The notes under the pieces are model-generated. The model saw only the letters and a list, made by a program, of their open reading frames with translations. It had not been told where the DNA came from and did not search any database. From assembly GCF_037392515.1 (NCBI RefSeq), contig NC_090291.1, forward strand, positions 29,188,001-29,252,000: a stretch of DNA of 64,000 nucleotides. The letters run 5' to 3'. Source of the DNA: Haliotis asinina (taxonomy: Eukaryota; Mollusca; Gastropoda; Lepetellida; Haliotidae). Position 1 is the first letter of the stretch, and each line of letters starts with the position of its first letter. The translations under genes and the position numbers were made by a program. Below, piece by piece: positions 24,593 to 36,900 of the stretch.

Positions 24593-26591
24593 TCAACACA
24601 TGTACACTTTTACAACACCTTCATAATACAGACCAACGTACATCCGGCCACGCCCATCTACATCAACTACTACTGGTGTGTCAATATCGTCCTCATCCGT
24701 CAGTAAGTTTCTAACAAACTCTCCTTTCTCAGTCAGATGGATGACTTTGTGTAGAGAGGAGTCCGTTACCAAAATGTCACCCCTGCAGATACTTGTGATA
24801 CCACGTGGCTCCATCAGTGCTGTGTCTCCAGTAGGTCTGTAGAAGGAAATAATCTTACCCTCGAGAGTCAGACAGGAGACATATTTCGACATCCAATCAG
24901 ACATCAGGATGTGTCCTGTCCGTGTGGTACAAAGGTAGGACGGATCCTGAAAGATCGTGTTACTGCTTTTAGGTGACCTGAGTGACATTATCACGTTTCC
25001 TGTCATATTTAATATATCTACACAGGGAGGAGACGAAGAGCTTGCTGCGAGTCTTGACGGGTTCAGGTATGCTATTCCCCAATACGCTTTGCTAGTTGTA
25101 ATGGTTGACACAAGTTCAAGGTCTGGGTTGACACCTACTATTACAATCTGGTTTTTAACTGGAACTGTTACAGCCACTTGGTTGTCTGTCAGCCTTGTCA
25201 AACTTTCAGGACAATTCCTCAGACATAGCATACTGTGACATGGTTGATAGTCTCGGGTGTAGAATGATTTCACGTTGGTGTTCTCGCAGTCTGTGACCAC
25301 AACTGTTTCTGTATCATCCACCACCATCACGGTTAAATCATTGATCCTTGGTTCAAATTTGTCTCCGGCTACTCTGACGTTAATGATGTCTTCCAGCACA
25401 GGATCAGCAGCCAGGTCCACATCACCATCATACAGGACACCTATCGTACCCAGCTGTAGATCATCCAGGGCTTTACGCAGCTTACCCATGTCATGTCTAA
25501 ATGTGACCCTGACTATTCTTCCATTCTCTGCGTCCCCTAAAAACTCCACACCACCTGCATCACACCCCTGATACATCTCATACACATCCATGTCACACTC
25601 AGATTGTAGGGCCTGGTCTATCAGCTCAGTCTGTTGCTGGTACATCTGAACTAACAAGTCTCTTGATTTTATGCGTGCCTTCAGTTTTCCCATATGGATG
25701 TCTGACATCTCTTTGAGATTATCCAGAAGTTGTTTTCCCTTAAACGTGATTTGTTGTATGGCTCCCTGTGTTACAGACACGATGTATTCTTCTATTTGTG
25801 CGTATCGAGACGTTTCTTTACCTAATATCGATTTTAGATCATCCATTTTAGATGTCGTGTCTTCTTGCTTCTTTGATAACGCCTCTTTGTTCATCTGGAG
25901 TTCTGTTCTCATGGTCTCGACCTGTGACTCGATTGTGACAACGGAATCACATTTCCTATGATAAATGATGCAACATTTCTGACAAATGGTTTTCTCGCAA
26001 TCCTCACACAGAAACTCCAACCATTCCTGCTTGTGTTCCTTGCACATGACCTTTCGTCTTCTTTTGACCTTGACCTCCCTTCTCAGGTCAGTGACGTCAT
26101 GGTTACGTGTAGCTGGGATGCGACTGTGCACTCTGACACATTTCTCGCACAGTGCGTCATCACAGACAGAGCACCAAACAGCAGCTGGAGTTGTCTCCGC
26201 TCCCTCTTTACAGAATGCACAGGAGTTCGAATCTGGAAAGGATAGTCATATTAAAGAAATATATCTTAACACAAATGGAATCAATAACAGTGTTCATAAT
26301 ACCCAAAGATCACATGATGGCGATTGTTACACCTTACCGCCAGAATTAAATCCAATAATTTCAGACTCTTTGATGATGTAAATACGTCGTACACTCCAAA
26401 TCTTTCACTGTCCTATTGTATGATTTATTACATAATTATACACTTATTTCTAAACGACACAAATACAAATGAAAGCATTCGTGCAGCTTCAACTCGATCA
26501 GAATTGCAGAAACATACACACATACATACATACATACATACATGCATGCATGCATGCATGCATGCATACAGACAGACAGACAGACAGACAG

Positions 26592-26638
<47 letters not shown>

Positions 26639-26949
26639 TACATACATACATACATACCCTTGGATTCTGGACCAAACGAGTCCAAAAGTCCCTGCATGAC
26701 AAAACTTGGCTTGACGTCATCTGCCCATTCCTCCACTGGTTTCTCAGGGTCAGAGACTTTCGTCATTTTGCTGCAGAAAGGGCAGATAAGAGACTTGGCA
26801 TTGATGGCTTCTGGTCTGGTTTTGGTGAAGTTGATGACACATTTCCGACAGAATGTGTGATAACACACAAGAGTACAGGGATCGACAAACACCTCTGTAC
26901 ATATTATACACGTCAGGAAGTGTTCGGTCAGTTTCTGTGAGGTCGCCAT
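24593..26949 (-). CDS. TRIM-A: RING / B-box / coiled-coil / NHL-like TRIM protein
   Basis: Probable E3 ubiquitin ligase of the TRIM family with a C-terminal NHL-type beta-propeller (TRIM2/3/56/71-like layout); substrate unknown. Exon 1 is 26949-26658 (ATG MATSQKLTEHF), with donor GG|GTATG. Exon 2 is 26232-24593, with acceptor TTTCCAG. The phase-1 junction makes codon GAT, giving 643 aa. The RING is C3HC4: C14, C17, C29, H31, C34, C37, C56, C59. B-box 1 spans about 102-142 (C102, C105, C118, C121, C126, C129, H133, H142) and B-box 2 about 161-192. A coiled coil follows at about 200-330. The C-terminal half holds propeller repeats such as DILVTDSSLHKVIHLT and GRMYVGLYYEGVVKVYMC. There is no lesion in either exon. 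The 425-nt intron is largely microsatellite. Calling this TRIM-NHL rather than a specific vertebrate orthologue is deliberate. Confidence 0.92.
26517..26657. repeat. Compound microsatellite abutting the TRIM-A exon-1 donor
   Basis: On the plus strand it reads (CATA)n, (CATG)n, (CAGA)n, (CA)n, (CATA)n. On the gene strand it begins at the splice donor itself: GTATGT repeats every 4 bp from the exon boundary. Confidence 0.95.
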
Positions 26950-26964
26950 CTGGAAGTTAGGGGT

Positions 26965-27090
26965 ACCAGAGTAAGTGCCCGATGATATATAGTTAAACAT
27001 CGTTGTGTTGAAGTTAGAGAGACTAAGATATGTACACGGTAATAATATATAGTTAAACACAATTGTGTCGTAGCTAGAGGGACCTAGGTA
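26965..27090 (-). repeat. About two copies of the 57-bp upstream minisatellite, TRIM-A
   Basis: Two diverged units with GATATATAGTTAAACA and TTGTGTTGAAGTTAGAGAG lie just upstream of the TRIM-A start codon. They match the unit found at 34270 and 43580 upstream of TRIM-B and TRIM-C. Confidence 0.7.
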
Positions 27091-27204
27091 AACACTGCAA
27101 GGTTTAACACAACCGAAAGCGATACAATGTAACACGAAGGTGTCCAGTTTCCATTTCGAGTCAGCTGTAACTTTTACATATCAGTAGTGTTTTACACGGG
27201 GCTT

Positions 27205-27320
27205 GCAGTTAATGCATTCTCGTCACACCTAAGACTCGGTTTCGGTCCCATTTCTGGTATCCCCCGGCGTTTCTGAAATTTTGCTAAAAGCTGCGTAAAG
27301 ATACACTCACTCACATATTT
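27205..27320 (+). mobile_element. tRNA-derived SINE fragment
   Basis: It has CATTCTCGTCAC, a gap, CCCATTTCTGGTATCCCCC, GCTAAAAGCTGCGTAAA and a CACTCACTCAC tail. This second SINE family typically reads GTAGCCTAGTGGTTAAAGCG up to a B-box-like GGTTCGATTCC. The head is missing here. Confidence 0.65.
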
Positions 27321-27959
27321 TGACTATTTTGAATACGAAATTATTCTTGACTCAAAAAATAGCTGAAGTTTCTTATAGTGAACTTCACTTACACAAAAGA
27401 ACACCCAAAAGCGCCTTCACACACGGGTAATGTTAACCAAAGCTATTGTTCAGATAGCGAAAGTTGAAAGTTGCATCAGAAATTCTGTCAAATTTTGTAT
27501 ATTTATTTTATTATTTTCTGTCGAATTCATCTCACGTTGAAGACGGTTTTTGTTGTTGAGACAAGCGTACCGCTGTACGTATCTACAGGGCGTGGGGTCG
27601 CCCCAAAACTATATCATCATCACCATCACCACTACCACAAGAGGATGCACTTGTAGAACAGGAAATGAACTGAAAACTGTACTATCCATATTGATTTCAG
27701 TATGATTGTGTTGACTGAGCTGAAAATTGTACATGAGATATTTCGTTCTTTCCTGATTTCACCAAGGGTTCATCTCAGGTTAAAGGTATTTTTTTGGTGA
27801 CAATCGTGACAATGTTACATTTTTCTGATCAGGGGACAGGGAAACAAGATGTGTCAGGAATGAGCCCCTCTGTTATAATACAAGGTACAGAGTATGGCGG
27901 TTGAACGAAATGGCAAAACAGGTATACATATCCCTTTAACAATCTAAATAATAAGACAG

Positions 27960-28112
27960 ATGTAATACTTTATGGATGACAAGCTCTATATTATAGTATG
28001 ATGCTTTTGTATGGCTAGTTGTGCTAGTTTGAAAACGTTTTAAGAATCGATACCGAAGCGTCGGATCAAGTGTCATAATAATGAAATTGTCATCCGTAAA
28101 GTACCATGCCTT
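27960..28112. mobile_element. Hairpin remnant of a Penelope-like element end
   Basis: TACTTTATGGATGACAA on the left pairs, imperfectly inverted, with TTGTCATCCGTAAAGTA on the right. The right arm also holds CGAAGCGTCGGATC, resembling the GAAACGTC-to-CATCCATAA end of the Penelope-like copies. A diverged copy sits at 35515-35715 in unit 2, there interrupted by a SINE fragment. The family assignment is inference. Confidence 0.4.
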
Positions 28113-28424
28113 TGATAATAAAGTATAATACATTTCTTATTATTCACACACTTTTAAAATTTTAACAGATCAATGTACAGCAATGAAATTTAGAGTTAGA
28201 TTTAGGAGGTGAAACAATATGACTCCATTTTGAGTAATATTTACTAATGTACTTAATTTTAAAGAAACAAAACGCATTACACGTGCATATTTCTCACAAA
28301 GTGATATTAATCATGAATGTTGTTACAAATGTTATAATTGATTTTTCCATATTTCCTTGCTGCTATGTCAGGTTCATTTGATATGTTTTTTTTCATTCAG
28401 AATAAACGGTTGATTGTAATATGA

Positions 28425-28990
<566 letters not shown>

Positions 28991-29560
28991 ATATCCAGAC
29001 TAAAATGAAATCCATACAATAAGACAAACGACAGCAAACGTTTCATTTCCACCTTTCAGTAAAGCACATCTTTTATTAGGGGGATATGAATGTTGAATTC
29101 AATCTATAAATTAAATCTTTATCAGCTTTACCCGGAAAAGACGATCTTGACTGGTGTTAAGTTTCGTTCCAAAGGACCTCTGCCCTGCAGTGGTGTCCTT
29201 GAAGAGGCGACGGACAGGGGAGAGTCTACACATTCCGCCCCCTTCAGACCTGAATGGTGGTATCAGATAAGGGTTTGCCAGGAAGATGTCAAAGTCATGA
29301 CGTTAACTATGTTTTGACAAACAATTTACTTCATAATGGAACTTCCAAAACACGCAGAATGAACACATGGGACGATCATTTGATGCAGTAGCACGTAAAG
29401 TATGAAAGACTATTTGCAAAGAACTCTCGAACCTTTTTACAAGTACATGTATGTGTAAAATTAGATGCAACATGTACCTGATACAGTCGAGGCTGAATAA
29501 ATCTAACGTCTCAGTCTGAAACAATAAAAATGTTGTCATCCATAGTATTATAAAATCCTG

Positions 29561-29729
29561 AGCGAGTGAGTGAGTGTGCATATGGTTTTACGCAGCTTTT
29601 AACACGATTCCGGCAATATTAGGAGGGGTGGGGGGCACTGAAAATGGGCTTCACGCATTGTACCCATGAGCGCAATCGAACCCAGGTCTTCGGCGTGACG
29701 AGCGAACGCTTTAACCACTAGGCTACCTA
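29561..29729 (-). mobile_element. tRNA-derived SINE
   Basis: In reverse orientation it has the GTAGCCTAGTGGTTAAAGCG head, a B-box-like GGTTCGATTGC and the GGTACAATGCGTGAAGCCCA body, with the GTTTTACGCAGC end complement and a GAGTGAGTGAGTG tail at its left. Confidence 0.8.
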
Positions 29730-29869
29730 CACATATACTGAGTTACACGATATATCATATACACTACATAGTAAGTGAATGAAGAAGTTATTGTGCTGTG
29801 ACTTTGTAAACACTGTGATGAGTCCGCCACACTAATTACCTGTTACAACACGGATATCTGTGTGTCCCT

Positions 29870-30370
29870 TGTATTGCAGTCTGGTAATATGAAACAAGGT
29901 CGAAGCATTGACAAGGAGAGAACAATTCCAAACAACTTCACACATACTTTGAGTGTAGTTTTGTTAGATCTGAGTGAGGAAGGGGTGTGATATAAAGGTG
30001 TCACAGGACGGATGTGTCATGGTCTGACAGGCGAAATCATTACTGACGCACAGAAAGTCTGCGAAAACCTACCTCGACCAAACTGTCTGTGTCACCTGAC
30101 TACCGAAAGAGTTGCCTCCCTTTGAGCAGACTGCCGAAGGAATTGGTAAAGCGGAAAAAAACCGAGACAGTTGACAGCGCCATTGCGTTCATCATGTCTG
30201 CCCTTTCTGCGAACACCTGGTGTCATTACTGACGGTCAGTATTCAATTTATAGGAAGTTCACAACTATTTTCCTTAACACCAAAAGGAACATGTGTTTGA
30301 GGATAGTTAAAATTGGGCATTCCTGTGCGTTGATAACCGTCTTGCCTTTGATGTACCAACTATAGATTGT
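29870..30370 (+). repeat. Dispersed repeat of about 500 bp, extra copy in unit 2
   Basis: It contains CCTACCTCGACCAAACTGTC, AAAGAGTTGCCTCCCTTT, CGAACACCTGGTGTCATTAC and TTGAGGATAGTTAAAAT. It is closer to the array and 44985 versions than to the 28425/36325 pair. Confidence 0.7.
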
Positions 30371-32150
30371 ATTGGAAGGTGGAATACTGGACAGGGGGAG
30401 CAATATACAGTTGTAACTTTTTAAGGGTTAAAAGGTTAAGAAGATACATTATAACAACATTTTTATAATACATTAATTAACAATGCTGCATAACTTGACG
30501 TTTTGAGATTCATAACAATATATATACAAAAATTTCTAAATCAACATTATTTTACAAAATGGTAAACCATATGGTTCCTGGCTATCTTTGTCACCTTGCT
30601 CCGGGGAATGTTGCTGTTAACAGTGACCACAATCTTAGGAATAATGAAATTATCAGACTATAGATGCAAATGTACTAATTATACCAAATCGTCTTTGTCC
30701 GACACAATTTAACTGAGGAATGAACTACCTATGCGTCAATTTGAGCCAATAAGTCGGCCTTGCGTGTTTAGTAGCCCAGTTAGACTTGCGTCTGGCATCA
30801 AACGATGCCTCTGAAGTGATGCGAGTACGAATTATACCATTCTCGCTCGTTTTATCCATTACATTCCAGGATTTGGTGTGTACCTTTAATAACACCCATG
30901 CGGTCTTTGATTAAATTCAATTATGCTCAGTTATATAAGATAGTATGTGTGGTATTCTATTTCAGTGCTAGTCAACAGCTTTCGATAACTGCAGAACTGG
31001 TGCCCTGGTGCTCTATACGTGAACAATATAAATCAAAAGAAGAACAAAAGGCACCATGATGGAGCCCGGCAGGACAATATAGTTAATAGAAATCTCTATG
31101 TATGATGCAGATATACATCTGGACATAGTTCAAAATGTTTATATCATCTTGTGCTGTTAAGTGTTTATTTACATTTGATATTGAATTTTCATGTACTACT
31201 TACATTTCTGGCAAATGATGTACAGATTTTTACAATGCACACTGCAACTTTGATATGTATTTTTACATTTACAAGTACATAAGCATTCAGCTGCTCCTTC
31301 AAGTCTCAGGACAGTAGGGGTAGACCAGTGATTAAAGCATTCGCACGTCACCCCAACGACCCTGTTTAGATTCTCAGCAACTGTACGATGTTTTAACCCC
31401 ATTTTCTGCTCCCCTTCGTGATGTTGCAGTAATATTGATAGTCTAAATACATTGTCTTCACTGTACTTACTTCCATAGCTACCTGACCTACCTTGCCAAT
31501 GTTGTTTCCAGCCGTGCTAATTAAGCTGACGTTTTTATCCCATGAGTTGCGATCATACCACACTCAGCATATTTAACTAAACACATGACAAATACAGAAG
31601 GACAAAGACAACTGATGTTCAGACTACAGGCCACAAACGGCATTTGTTTAAGCGACTACGTGACTGTTGTTTGAGGCCGCAATCAGACACATCCACACTG
31701 TATCACGGTTGCCGGTCAGTAATCGAATCAATGACTGGTGTTACGAGCAGCGCCATGTATTAATAGAGAAAGATATTGACATTTCAGTTTGATCGGCTTT
31801 TACGACTAACAAGCTGTTTTCGGGAGTCTCAATGAAGGACAGTTTCAGCAGTGCTTGCGTTCATAACACGTACAAAATAGACAAATAAATTGTTTCTCTA
31901 TTGATTAATGTCGTAAAGTGTATGCTTGAGTGTTCAGAAGCAGTCCGTGTAATATACGCAGATGGTGCTGGACGGTGGAAAAGTCCAAAACTTAAAGCAT
32001 CGTAACGCAGGAGATCCAAGATCCCTCACATGGCTACAATGAGTGATGCCTATTTTGATATCCCACCCCCTCTACCCTCCGCGCAGTGAAATTGCTTAAT
32101 CCTGCCAGAATGATGTAAACAATACTCATTCACTGTAGACGGACAGACAT
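30371..32150. other. Intergenic, unit 2, no gene
   Basis: AT-rich sequence with one SINE (31305-31430) and module sequence near 31560-31960 that matches units 1 and 3. No open frame here resembles a known protein. Confidence 0.6.
31305..31430 (+). mobile_element. tRNA-derived SINE, diverged
   Basis: It has GTAGACCAGTGATTAAAGCA, CACGTCACCC and CCCCATTTTCTGCTCCCC. It sits after TCAAGTCTCAGGACAG, the same context as the SINE at 38592 in unit 3, so it was inserted before the modules duplicated. Confidence 0.65.
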
Positions 32151-32212
32151 AAGCATGTACCACCTCCATCAACGCTATTCAACGTGGATAAACACTGCGG
32201 TCAAGAACGCTG

Positions 32213-33910
32213 TCAACGCATATACACTTTTACAACACCTTGATAATACAGACCAACATATATCTGATCATCCCTATCCACATCAACTCCCCGTGCGAAT
32301 ACAATACCGTCCTGATCTGTCAGTAAGTTTCTTACAAACTCCCCTGCCTCAGTCAGATGGATAACTCTGTGTCGAGAGAAGTCTGTAACCAGAATGTCAC
32401 CTCTGCAAGTACTTGAGATGCTCTGAGGATCCTCCAGTGCTGTCTCCAGTAGGTCTGTAGTGGAACGCAATCTCACCCTCGGAGGTCAGACACACGACAC
32501 ATTTAGATCCCCGTGCAGGCACCAAGATGTGTCCTGTCCTTGTAGTACAAAGGTAGGACGGATACGAAAAGCTCTTGCTACCATTTTGTGGACTGAATGA
32601 CTTCAACACGTTTCCTGCCATATTTAAGATATCAACACAGGGAGGAGACGAGGAGCTTACTGCATGTGTTGACGGGTTCAGACATGTTGTATCCCAATAC
32701 TGTTTGTTGGTTGTGATGGTTGACAGAAGTTCCAAGTCTGGATCGACACCTACTGTTACAATCTGGTTTTCAGCTGGAACTGTCACAGCCAGCTGGTTGT
32801 GCGCCAACTTAGTAAGACCATACGGATAATTCCTCAGCCCTAGCCTACTGTGACATGGTTGATTGTTCCTGGTGTAAAACGACTTAACGCTTTCGTTCCC
32901 ACGATCTGTGACCACAACTGTATCTGTACCGTCCACCATCATCACGGTCAAGTCATTGATCATTGCTTCAAGGTGGTCTCCCGCTACTCTGACGGTAATG
33001 GTGTTTTGTACCAGGATACCCAGCTGTAGATCACCCAGGGCTTCACGCAATTTATCAATGTCATGTCTGAATGTGACCCTGACTATTCCTCCATCGTCTG
33101 TGTCCCCAACAGCCTCCACACCACCTGCATCACAGCCCTGATACATCTCATATACACTCATGTCACACTCAGATTGTAGAGTCTGGTCAATCAACTCCGT
33201 CTGTTGTTGGTACATCTGTACTGGCAACTCCCTTGACTTTATGCAAGCTTTCAGTTGTCCGATGTGGGTGTCTGACATCTCTTTGAGATTATCCAGAAGT
33301 TGCTCTCCCTTAAACGTGATTTGTTTTATGGCTTCCTGTGTTACAGATATGATGTCTTCTTCCATTTGTGCGTACCGAGACATTTCTTTAGGTACAGTCA
33401 GTTTCAGTTCATTAATTTTGGATTCTGTGTCTTCTTGTTTCTTTGATAAAGTCTTTTTCGTCTAAATGAGTTCTTTTCTCATGGTCTCGATCTGTGACTC
33501 GATTGTGACAACGGAATCACACTTCCTGTGATAAATGATGTAGCATTTATGACAAACCGCCTTCTCGCAATCGTTACATACAAACTCCACGCATTCCTCC
33601 TTGTGTTCTTTGCACATGACCTTTCGTCTTCTTTTGACCTTGACCTCCCCATTCAAGTCAGTGACGTCATGGTGACATGTAGCTGAGATGAGACTGTGCA
33701 CTCTGACACATTTCTCACATAGTGCGTCATCACAGACAGAGCACCAAACAGCTGCTGGAGTTGTCTCCGCTTCGTCTTTACTGCATGCGCAGAAGGTTGC
33801 ATCTGAAAACATTGGAACAGTTAGAAAGTATTTTTCCACAAATGAAACACGACGTTACACAGCGAATTTTCACAATATCTGGAGTTGTCTCCCATCTATC
33901 TATCTATCTA

Positions 33911-33946
<36 letters not shown>

Positions 33947-34231
33947 CCTTTGGATTCTGGACCAAACGAGTCCAAAAGTCCTTGCATGACAAAACTTGGC
34001 TTCTGCCCATTCCTCCACTGGTTTCTCAGGATCAGAGACCTTCGTCATCTTGCTGCAGAAAGGGCAGATAAGAGACTGGGCATTGATGGCTTCTGGTCTG
34101 GTTTTGGTGTAGTTGATGACACAATTCCGACAGAACGTGTGATAACACACAAGTGTACAAGGATCGACAAAAACCTCTGTACATGTTATACACGTCAGGA
34201 AGTGTTCGGTCAGCTTATGGGAGGTTGCCAT
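32213..34231 (-). pseudogene. TRIM-B: TRIM pseudogene, paralogue of TRIM-A and TRIM-C
   Basis: Same two-exon plan as TRIM-A: exon 1 34231-33948 (donor AAG|GTAGA), exon 2 33802-32213 (acceptor TTTTCAG). The RING cysteines and both B-boxes are recognisable. Three lesions disrupt it. An 8-bp deletion (GACGTCAT in TRIM-A, plus-strand reading, absent near 34002) shifts the frame at the end of exon 1. An in-frame TAG falls in the coiled-coil region at about 33464-33462. A 2-bp deletion near 32443 shifts the frame before the last propeller repeat. A 45-bp in-frame deletion also removes the stretch equivalent to IGVLYDGDVDLAADP. Since its sequence is otherwise close to its intact neighbours, inactivation looks recent. 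A short RING-only product (about 95 residues) from exon 1 is the only intact domain it could make. Confidence 0.85.
33897..33945. repeat. (TATC)n(TGTC)n microsatellite at the TRIM-B exon-1 donor
   Basis: On the gene strand the donor GTAGAC runs directly into (AGAC)n and then (AGAT)n. Confidence 0.95.
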
Positions 34232-34264
34232 CTGGAAGGATATAACAAGGCAGAATGTAATGTG

Positions 34265-34425
34265 TTAGGTGATATACTATTGAAAACCGTTGTGTCGAAG
34301 TCAGAGGGACCACGATAAGTACACGACGATGGTATACAGTTTCACACCATTGTGTTGATGCGGACCTGATGATATACGGTTGAACACCGTTCTGTCGAAG
34401 TCAGAGGTGCCAAGATATATCCTGA
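34265..34425 (-). repeat. About three diverged copies of the 57-bp upstream minisatellite, TRIM-B
   Basis: Units with TGATATAC, AACACCGTT and TGTCGAAGTCAGAG repeat about every 57-60 bp directly upstream of the TRIM-B exon 1. Confidence 0.7.
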
Positions 34426-34502
34426 AAGTTATCTGAGGTTCGACACAATCGAAAATGATAAATGTTTAATACGAATGTTCCAAGCTTTGACTTCTGGTCA
34501 AG

Positions 34503-34665
34503 GTGGAGTAGCCTTGTGGTTAAAGCATCCACGTCGAATACCCAGGTTCGATTTTTCCACATTTGTACAACTTGTGAAGCCCGTTTCTGGTGTCTTCCTG
34601 TGTGCTGGATATATTTCTTATATATTACTAAAAGCTGCGTAACGACACACTCACTCATATTATTA
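34503..34665 (+). mobile_element. tRNA-derived SINE
   Basis: It has GAGTAGCCTTGTGGTTAAAG, CCCAGGTTCGATTTTTCCAC (B-box-like), GAAGCCCGTTTCTGGTG, CTAAAAGCTGCGTAACG and a CACACTCACTCAT tail. Confidence 0.8.
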
Positions 34666-36324
34666 TCATCGAATAAAAGATGATGTCACTAAAAGTGACC
34701 TTCACATACAAACACACCCCGAAAGCGCTTTTCATTCGGGTATAGGGCTATGGGTCAGATAGTGAAAGTTGCAAGATCAGAAATTCTGGAAGAGAATTCT
34801 CTCAAGAAGATGTTGGTCAACACGAAAGGAATGGAAACCGGAACTGTTGAAATTGTTTGAGAATGTTTTTGTTTATAATTTGTTTTAGGGACATTATAGG
34901 TTTGGTCCTCTCACCAAGTTCAATACCTTCTTGTATCTACCTACTTTCTGTCGTGTCAATATGAGGTTGTTCAAAGGCATTTGTTTTGTTCAGACAAGCG
35001 TATCACGGTTCTTCGGGACGCGTGGGTAAGTGAACCGAAAGTGCCTGCATGTTGTGATTAACATGTCAGATTTGCCCTTGTGTCATAAGTGAAGGCTCTT
35101 CTGCAGTGCCGTTCTGTCTGTATAAAGACGATGTTTACTATCCAATAATAAGGGGAGGCAATGGCACTGTTGTGAACAGAAGGTGCACGTGTAAACAGGA
35201 AATGAAAACCTGTACTGTTCATATTGATTTCAGTGTGATTGTGTTGATTGAACTTGTGTACTTGAAACATTTCGTTTTTTCCTGATGTTACCACGGGCAA
35301 CATAATTTTATTAATGACCTCCAATTTTCTGTAGGCTTCGTGAAACATATTTCTTTCGCTGAGGCAATCGTAGCAATGTTCCATTTTGTCTGATTAGAAA
35401 AAACAGAAGGAATATTAATAGGAACATTTGGACTGAGCCCTTCGTGCTGGGAATTACGTAATTGTAATACATGTGTATATTTCCCTCTAACAATCTAAAG
35501 AATAAGACATGTAAGATATTTATTTTATGGATGATGCTTTAGTATGGATAGGCGTGCTAGCTTTGGATAGGTTTAAGACTCTATACCAAAGAGCTGGATC
35601 ATGACATAATACAGACGTGAGTGAGTTTAACCGCATTCAGTAATATGCCATCAATATGGCGGCGGTCTTCAAATAAATAAAGGTCATCCGTAAAGTATTT
35701 TACCTTTGATAATAAAGTATGATTTTTTTTCACAAACTTATATAATTCCTCCCAAACAGATCAATGTGCAGCCATGAAATTTAGAGTTACATTTAGGAGG
35801 TGAAACAATATGACTTCAGTTTGAGTAATGTTTCCTGATGTGCTTACCAACTGATATTGATTATGATTGTCGTTGCAGATGTTATAATTGACTTTTCTTT
35901 ATATTTCGTTACTGCTATATGAAGTTCAGTTGATATTATTTTTTTTTCATTCCAAATAATTTGTTTGTCTTTTCCCTGTTTTACCACTTTTCTAAAGCTC
36001 ATATATGTAGATAGTAAAATAGCGTTGAAACCACTTTGTCGCTCTGATAATGTCTTGCAACAAAGTTTCCTAAATAGTGTAAGCATATGAACCTATGGCA
36101 CAGCGTAATCGGGTGTGTATCACATGACCTGGATGACATCAAATCATTTCCACAACGAAAGTAGACAAAGCACAACAGTTTAGATTTTACCAACAAGTCA
36201 AGTAAAGATATGCAATGAATTACATTTTGAAAGTTATAATTACGGTATTGATTACTTGATTTTTGATTCAATACCACTAGTACACTATTTTCTTGTTACA
36301 GCCCTTATCTCTATGTGTTTAATG
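34666..36324. other. Intergenic, unit 2, no gene
   Basis: Module sequence shared with 27350-28420. It carries the diverged Penelope-end hairpin (35515-35715) with a SINE 3' fragment inside it (35612-35672, minus, CATCAATATGGCGGCGGTCT). Confidence 0.55.
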
Positions 36325-36487
36325 TGATTGCAATATGAAACTAGGTCGTAGCTGTGACAAAGAGAGAAGATTGCTAACAAGGACACACATACATCGTGTA
36401 CGTTTATAGGGCCTGCGTGTGTCCAGGGACTGTGATATGATGGTGTGTCAGGTATGTCGTGGTGAGGCGTATTAGCTCCATGTGTGT

Positions 36488-36551
<64 letters not shown>

Positions 36552-36900
36552 GCTGGGTGGGTGGTGAGTTATATTAATGACAGCGAGAGTGTCTGTAGCA
36601 ACCTACCTCGACCAAGCAGTCCCTCTCATCTGTTTTCCGGGTGTGTGGGTGTGGCAGAGAGAGTCGCCTCCCTTCCAGCGGAAGGGACCAGATGTGACAT
36701 AACTGTCTGTCTTGATACTCTTATTACGTTCACCACATCTGTCCTTTCTCGCGAACACCTGGTGTCATTACTGATTTTCAGTAATCAGTACATATAATGT
36801 TCGCATATTTTCCCTTCAACATACTATCGATGATCGTTAGAAGTGTTGATTCCTTTCCACTGACATTTCATATTTCATTGAACACACATACCTATATATA
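36325..36900 (+). repeat. Dispersed repeat of about 500 bp, unit 2 end
   Basis: Near-identical stretches to 28425-28990, including a (GT)n(GA)n tract at 36482-36549, here much shorter than its counterpart. Confidence 0.75.

Noticed and set aside
24957-26381. Several plus-strand frames of 90-130 aa opposite TRIM-A (similar ones opposite TRIM-B and TRIM-C)
   Set aside because: Antisense shadows of a well-supported coding exon with zinc-binding and propeller motifs on the minus strand.
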